From Rhynchopus euleeides (Eukaryota > Euglenozoa > Diplonemea > Diplonemida > Diplonemidae), in NCBI GenBank assembly GCA_963210315.1, contig OY723315.1:558001-622000 (forward strand): a stretch of 64,000 nt of DNA. Reading direction: 5' to 3'. Shown here piece after piece: positions 59,597 to 64,000 of the stretch; within the stretch, counting starts at the first letter, position 1, and every line of letters starts with the position of its first letter. The translations under genes were made by a program, and so were the position numbers. Below the pieces are notes generated by a model. That model searched no databases and had not been told where the DNA came from. It saw nothing but the letters and a program-made list of their open reading frames with translations.

Positions 59597-59691
59597 CACG
59601 GTGGCCTCGTCAGTGGCAGACCAGGTGGCTACGACCAGGCCCTTTTTCGACCAGGGACAGGCCTGGTCAAAACCCTGGACAGGCCACCGTG
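59597..59691. repeat. Nested inverted repeats, candidate structured RNA
   Basis: The outer arms CACGGTGGCCT (59597-59607) and AGGCCACCGTG (59681-59691) are exact complements. Inside, GACCAGGCC (59633-59641) pairs with GGCCTGGTC (59660-59668). The strand of any transcript is unknown. Confidence 0.55.
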
Positions 59692-60076
59692 TGGTGTTCG
59701 CATCCCCCGGGGCGAGGGGGGCTTGACTTCGTTCGGGTATGTCTGTCGGGGAGCTTTCGCTCCAGAGAGCAGAAACGTGAGACACCTGGCAATACACGAG
59801 CAGTGTGCAGTCTGGCAGGGCATGCCCTTGAGCCCTCAGCACTTCTCAAAGGGGTTTGGGGGTTTTGCTGGACCAGCAATGCAAATAATCACACGTGAAA
59901 GACGTCACAGGAACCCAGACAGATAGAACTCATGCGGGGGCTTCTCCGACCAGTGCGCTAGCAGCTGAGCTGTTTCAGGTTATTATTCTTTCGCACAAAA
60001 CGACTGGCCGTTCACACAGTAGGGGCACGCAGGGGTGTGACTGGTGTTGATGTGGGTTACTCCGAAGGAACTTTCA

Positions 60077-61842
60077 TCACAAGGGTTTTGCCTTCGCAAT
60101 CTCGTACGCAAACAGTGAATTGTTCCCTGTGAGGTTCCACTGAACAAAGAACTCAACCGGCGTGCCTCGGTCGATGGTCTCGCCAGGCTTGACGAACTTG
60201 CTCAGTGCAATGGCACAGCATTCACCAGTCGGCTCCTTCACTGGGATCCCGTCGATGGAAGTATCGCGCATCTTGATCCTGCCCTTGGTCCCGTCCCAAT
60301 GTGTGACAGTGCCATGCACCTTGGTCGGGTTGGCGCACTGGCTCCGCATGATCTTGATCGTCATCCTTCTGAGCTGCTGCATCGAAGAGCCCTCATCCGT
60401 CACCACAACCATTCCAGGGCGCAGACCCGCTGTGTAGGCAGGGCTGGCGGGAGCAACCGACGCGACCGTGACATCATCCTTCATCATCTTAAACCCCCAT
60501 CCGACGCTCTTCTTGCCACGCCTGTCCAGCAGCAGCGACTGCGTGATCTGACGGGTCTTCCCTGGTCTGAGGTGCACAGCCACCAGCCCGCCTGCTTGGA
60601 GATTCGCTTCGAGGTGGGCGGTGATCGTGTCGCAGTCGTCGAGATCCGACGTGTCTTCCCCCCAATCGATAACAGCTCGTGTCAGATGCTTCCAGGTTGA
60701 GTCGGTGGTGCGAAGCCAGTACTCCTCCGCATTCCGGGGTGCGGTGAAGCGGCTCCCGTTGTAGCAGCGGAAGTCGCCTACCACCTTCTGCCACGCGAGC
60801 CGCACGCAGTACGTCTTCCCGCCATCATCATTGGGGTAGACAGCAAGCACCTCCACAGGCCTGTTGTCTTCCGAGACCATGAACTCCGACGGCGGCTTCT
60901 TCTCTGCGCAGTTGAAGACAATCATTGCTTGTCCGATCGCCAGCTTTCCCTTGGCTGATTCAAGCGAGCCCTTGTCGATCGACGCGACCACTTGCTTCGC
61001 TGCGGGTGCCGGGGTCGGCTGTTTGCTGACGTTGTTGTTTGGTGATCTCTTGGGTGAAAATGATTCGATAGGGGGGATCGATGCGGGCGCCGGGGTCGCC
61101 TTTTTGCTGGCGCTGTTGTTTGATGACCTGGATGTTGGGGTCAATTCTTCGGGAATTAGACGGGAAGAGGGCATCGATGCCTTCTGCACCCAACTGGACG
61201 GAGGCACTTGCGAAGTCTCAGGCGCAGCGAACCTGATTGCAACCTCCGGCTTGGCATCGGCAGAGACTTCCGTCTGGGGAACGGGCGGTGCCGGCACCAG
61301 CCTGGGGGCCGGGGGCAGAGGGGCAGAGGGCAGAGGGGCGGCCTCCTCCTCCGAAGTCTCGCTGTCGTATTCTGTCTCTTCAGGCGGTGAGGGGGTGTCA
61401 GGGGGTGCCGACGACCCATCCGACCCCGCGTTCGCATGGGCATCTGTGTGGGCAGGGGTCCTCTCCAAACCCTGCACCGCCTTTTGCACCGCCTCGTCCA
61501 CAGCGCGTTGTTGCCATTCGAACATTTCCGTATCTCTTGTGTGGAACATTTGCCTCAGGGAGTCATAGCTGTGCTGCAACTGTTGTATCACCCGATGCTG
61601 ATCCATCATCTGCTGCCGCAGGTCATCGCAGAACTGGTGTGCTGACCTGATCCCACCGCCGAACGATTCATTCATTGCCCTGTCACGCTCCGCGAAACGT
61701 TGCTCCAGGCGGTCGCACGCCATCTGCGAAAGGATCTTTTTTTCGCTTTCCTGCATCACCGTGTTTGTGTAATACGCCGTCGCGCATGTTGGACAATACT
61801 CATGCCCGCACTGCAGCGCAACCATCGCACCCCCGAGGGACC
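60077..61842 (-). CDS. RING-remnant, PDZ and cold-shock-like multidomain protein
   Basis: The frame ends at 60077. ATG 61825 gives 582 residues, but a good acceptor (CGCCCAG|GG) at 61842 suggests an upstream exon. Just inside is LQCGHEYCPTCA, the second half of a RING finger (C-x-H-x2-C-x2-C); the first CxxC pair would lie in the missing exon. A helical coiled region follows (residues about 65-120), then a long Pro/Ser/Ala linker with two related NNxxSK..TPAPA repeats, an unnamed globular region (about 310-430), a PDZ-like domain (SVGWGFKMMKDD...AGLRPGMVVV) and a cold-shock-like C-terminus (VHGTVTHWDGTKGRIK...ECCAIALSKFV). This combination could link ubiquitin transfer, peptide binding and nucleic-acid binding. 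I know no named family with it. Family A copy 4 lies 256 nt upstream. Confidence 0.8.
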
Positions 61843-62671
61843 CTGGGCGTGGCAGTGTGGTGTGGATGTGTGTGTGGGGCACTGAGCGTGTTCAAAACAA
61901 GGTTTGTTGGCCAGCCAACGGCTTTCAAAGTAGAAACGGGAGAGCCCCGCCCCACCTCCACATCCGAGAGAAGAGACAACAGATGTATGTTGCCATCAGA
62001 CTCTTCTGAGAAAGGCCACTCAGAAGACACCTCGCCTGGGGGGAAGTTGAAGGCCTGGCATGGCGCGGGGGGGGATGATGGGGGCTTTGGTTGTCGAGAG
62101 TGAATGGAAAAGCAAGGGGGGGTGGGGGGGACGGGGGCGCTACCAACACCTGCCATATTTTCATCTCACAGGCAGTCTTGGGACTTCTGGTTTGGCACCT
62201 GCTGTAAACCCCGCTACGTGTGGCAGAGCCGCTCAAACTCGAAGGCGTAGACAAGCGATCGCCCCTGCCATAACACCATGTCACAATGGGCAGTGGCAGC
62301 GGACAGACTGACACAGAGCGAAGGCCCAGAGAGAAGCTATTCACCGCACAGATCCACAAAAGATTTGATGATGCCATTTGATTCGGTGTGATCTGGCCCC
62401 CCCTGCCCGCGGAAGCGCCACAGAACCCTTCCCCCCCCCCCCTCTCCCTCCCTGCCATCACACAGGGGGGCAGACACCCCGCAGCAGCTTCCCGGGGGAG
62501 GACACTGCGGGAGGGGCCCACTGCTGCGCAGTTCATCTGCCCACACAGTGGTTCCGATCACCCCCGCCCCCTCTTCCAGAGGGTGGAGTGGGTGATCGTG
62601 CCGACACACGACGTTTCCCCCCCCCCCCTCTCAGCCCACTGCGGGATTCCCACACTACCCCCACTCCGGCC
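61843..62671. other. Spacer or possible 5' exon region
   Basis: Contains family A copy 4 and C/G tracts. I looked on the minus strand for a short exon ending in GTATG and encoding a CxxC pair for the RING half and found none that convinces. Confidence 0.45.
62081..62115 (-). repeat. Family A dispersed motif, copy 4 (truncated)
   Basis: Keeps gtcgagagtgaatggaaa and AGCAAG preceded by a short G-rich run, then passes straight into poly-G. The distal half is missing. It is 256 nt upstream of the start at 61825. Confidence 0.7.
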
Positions 62672-63709
62672 CTACTCAGCGCTTTGCACGCCAGCCAGGC
62701 CATCACCCTCATCGTCACTAAGGGGGTCTCCTTTGGATACACTGGACAGCCTCCTCACTGCCTCCAACAGCCAATAATTTGTGTCGTAGTGGATGTCAAA
62801 CCAGTAGTTCACGGCAACGGTAAGCCCGTCGGACGCATCTCCTCTCTGCCCCACCTCGTGATACCAGGTGGAAGGGAGGAAGAGGGTCTCTCCGGCACCC
62901 ACCTCCACACGCAGCGGGTGCGCACGGGCCCACTGTGGGTGCGCCTCTGCCGCATTAGGGTCGTTGGGATCCACAGCCACCCAGCGAACCTCCGACTCAA
63001 GCTGCTCGACTGTGAACACCCCGTCAGACCCCTGCCGCCACACCCCCTCCTGGTGCGGTGTGTAAGGCAGCAGGCTCGCCTCCCAAGGCGGGAGCAAAGT
63101 GAAGAGCTTCGTCCCACGCACCACCGAGTAGAGGTTCTCATAGGGGTCCTTATGCATCGAGGAGAGCGTGGCATCGCCCCCCATCCAGAAGTTGACTGCG
63201 TCGGGGGGTGTGCCGAACACCTCCTCCCCCAGGGATGCGATGTTGCCCGGGACGTCGGCGTGGAGTGGGGTGTACTCCGTGCGGAAACTGTCGTTCTGCT
63301 TCTGGGCGTAGAGCACAGCCTTCTCCTCCGGGTCGCGGAGGCGTGCTGCGAATGCGGAGAAGGGTAGGGTGAGCTCGTCGGGACGCATGAAGAGCGTCTT
63401 CCCCTCCACCTCGGTCAGCGCGTCGGCCCGCCCGTTGGGTGTGGCGGCGACAGTCACCTCCGAATCCCCCATCGCAGTGGTGAGGTAGTCTGCGTCCCAC
63501 TTGGAGAGGGCAGTCCAGCCTTCCATCGCACCGCATATGATGCACGGCTTCCGAGGGGCGACATACTCCCTGTAGAACTCTACAGCCGAAAAGCTGCCAG
63601 CTTGGATACGCGGGACGTTGTAGACTGTAGCCTCGTCGATGAGACGGGTGAGAATGCCATCCGCAGTGCTGATGCCACTGTTTCCGGTGCTGCCACCATG
63701 CGAAGGCAT
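62672..63709 (-). CDS. JMJD7: JMJD7-like JmjC hydroxylase (cupin_8 family)
   Basis: An intronless frame of 345 residues. The Fe(II)/2-oxoglutarate site shows H186-x-D188 in SSMHKDPYENLYSVVRG and the distal H284 in LPSTWYHEVG, each in the JMJD7 context (FWMGGDA before, VAVNYWFDI after). The N-terminal SAVEFYREYVAPRKPCIICG segment is typical of the family. JMJD7 enzymes are small JmjC proteins; the human one hydroxylates a lysine in DRG GTPases (an earlier claim of histone tail cleavage also exists). The length (human 316) fits a complete enzyme. The start at 63709 follows a long CT-rich tract. The gene stands about 0.8 kb upstream of the RING/PDZ gene in the same direction. Confidence 0.93.
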   Translation of the reverse strand: MPSHGGSTGNSGISTADGILTRLIDEATVYNVPRIQAGSFSAVEFYREYVAPRKPCIICGAMEGWTALSKWDADYLTTAMGDSEVTVAATPNGRADALTEVEGKTLFMRPDELTLPFSAFAARLRDPEEKAVLYAQKQNDSFRTEYTPLHADVPGNIASLGEEVFGTPPDAVNFWMGGDATLSSMHKDPYENLYSVVRGTKLFTLLPPWEASLLPYTPHQEGVWRQGSDGVFTVEQLESEVRWVAVDPNDPNAAEAHPQWARAHPLRVEVGAGETLFLPSTWYHEVGQRGDASDGLTVAVNYWFDIHYDTNYWLLEAVRRLSSVSKGDPLSDDEGDGLAGVQSAE

Positions 63710-64000
63710 CGGAGAGAGAGAAAGAGAGAGAGGGAGAGAAAAGAGAGGTTCCCGGAAGGAAGGTCGGCAACACTCCCCAGGAGGGGCTGTCTTCCCCCTG
63801 CTCTGTCAAGAAGAAGAAGGCTTGGGATAAGCGGGTGGGGTTGGGGGTTTGGTCGGTGTGGATGGGATCTGTTTCAGCGGTCCTTCAGGGGAGGGGGGAC
63901 TGGGCCCCCCCTCCCCTCCCCTCCCCCACACACACAGCTTTGTCGCAAGAAGGAGGAGTGGCACATCGCGCACCCGTCGGCGGGTCGCAGTCGCTGCGGA
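63710..64000. other. Right edge: upstream region of the JMJD7-like gene
   Basis: In gene direction it is a pyrimidine-rich leader (CT repeats at about 63715-63745) ending at the ATG. A trans-splicing or promoter role cannot be read from it. Confidence 0.5.

Larger units (their letters stand above)
57937..60076. other. Intergenic with repeats and hairpins, no supported gene
   Basis: Less homopolymeric than other spacers. It contains a possible small mobile element (58894-59325), two GGGG-loop-CCCC hairpins and a nested stem at 59597-59691. A 151-codon minus frame (58617-59072) crosses these repeats and was rejected. Confidence 0.55.

Noticed and set aside
62378..63367. 329-codon plus-strand frame
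   Set aside because: Antisense to the JMJD7-like gene, which keeps all metal ligands.
1..64000. CRISPR arrays, operons with ribosome-binding sites, rRNA
   Set aside because: None seen; gene structure is eukaryotic.

Overview
This window reads as nuclear DNA of a free-living, flagellated protist. The genes are clearly eukaryotic: a WASH-complex subunit, a furry-family scaffold, an axonemal CFAP43-type protein, the nucleolar factor NOC3, a class I PI3-kinase and a JMJD7-type hydroxylase. They carry GT-AG introns whose exon phases join exactly. Every gene I can support lies on the minus strand, over 64 kb. Introns are few (12 firm ones, 132-542 nt; 9 of the 12 begin GTATG, and most acceptors end CACAG or similar). 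One open frame of at least 5.58 kb has no intron at all. Intergenic DNA is GC-rich and full of poly-G/poly-C tracts and dinucleotide repeats. Strict strand polarity with rare introns fits Euglenozoa (a diplonemid is my best guess) and, less well, dinoflagellates. This is inference: no spliced-leader gene or rRNA is present to confirm it.

Layout from left to right, all transcribed leftwards: a giant cysteine-rich secreted or surface protein running off the left edge (1-5580); an unknown protein with EF-hand-like segments (8375-9964); NOC3 in three exons (11461-14205); furry/Tao3/Mor2 in five exons (15953-23930); an unknown 127-residue protein (24848-25231); a class I PI3-kinase catalytic subunit (28506-31901); a long region without recognisable genes (about 31.9-38.5 kb); a RanBP2-type zinc-finger protein (38525-40676); CFAP43 in four exons (41926-47454); an AmmeMemoRadiSam-type radical SAM enzyme (48531-49625); a small Lys/Ala-rich H1-like protein (50633-51103); SWIP/WASHC4 in four exons (53734-57936); a RING-remnant/PDZ/cold-shock-like protein (60077-61842); and a JMJD7-like JmjC protein (62672-63709).

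The genes do not form one pathway. Several touch the cytoskeleton and membranes: SWIP drives endosomal Arp2/3 activation, furry organises NDR-kinase/MOB signalling for cell shape, CFAP43 tethers axonemal dynein, and the PI3-kinase makes 3-phosphoinositides. If they share a transcript, as in euglenozoan polycistrons, the grouping need not mean shared function.

The most interesting non-genic signal is two families of dispersed motifs. Family A has four copies, about 60 nt when complete and ending in poly-C on the transcribed strand; each lies 100-590 nt upstream of a start codon. Family B is more degenerate and tends to sit just past stop codons. Several strong hairpins and a possible small mobile element (58.9-59.3 kb) are also described.
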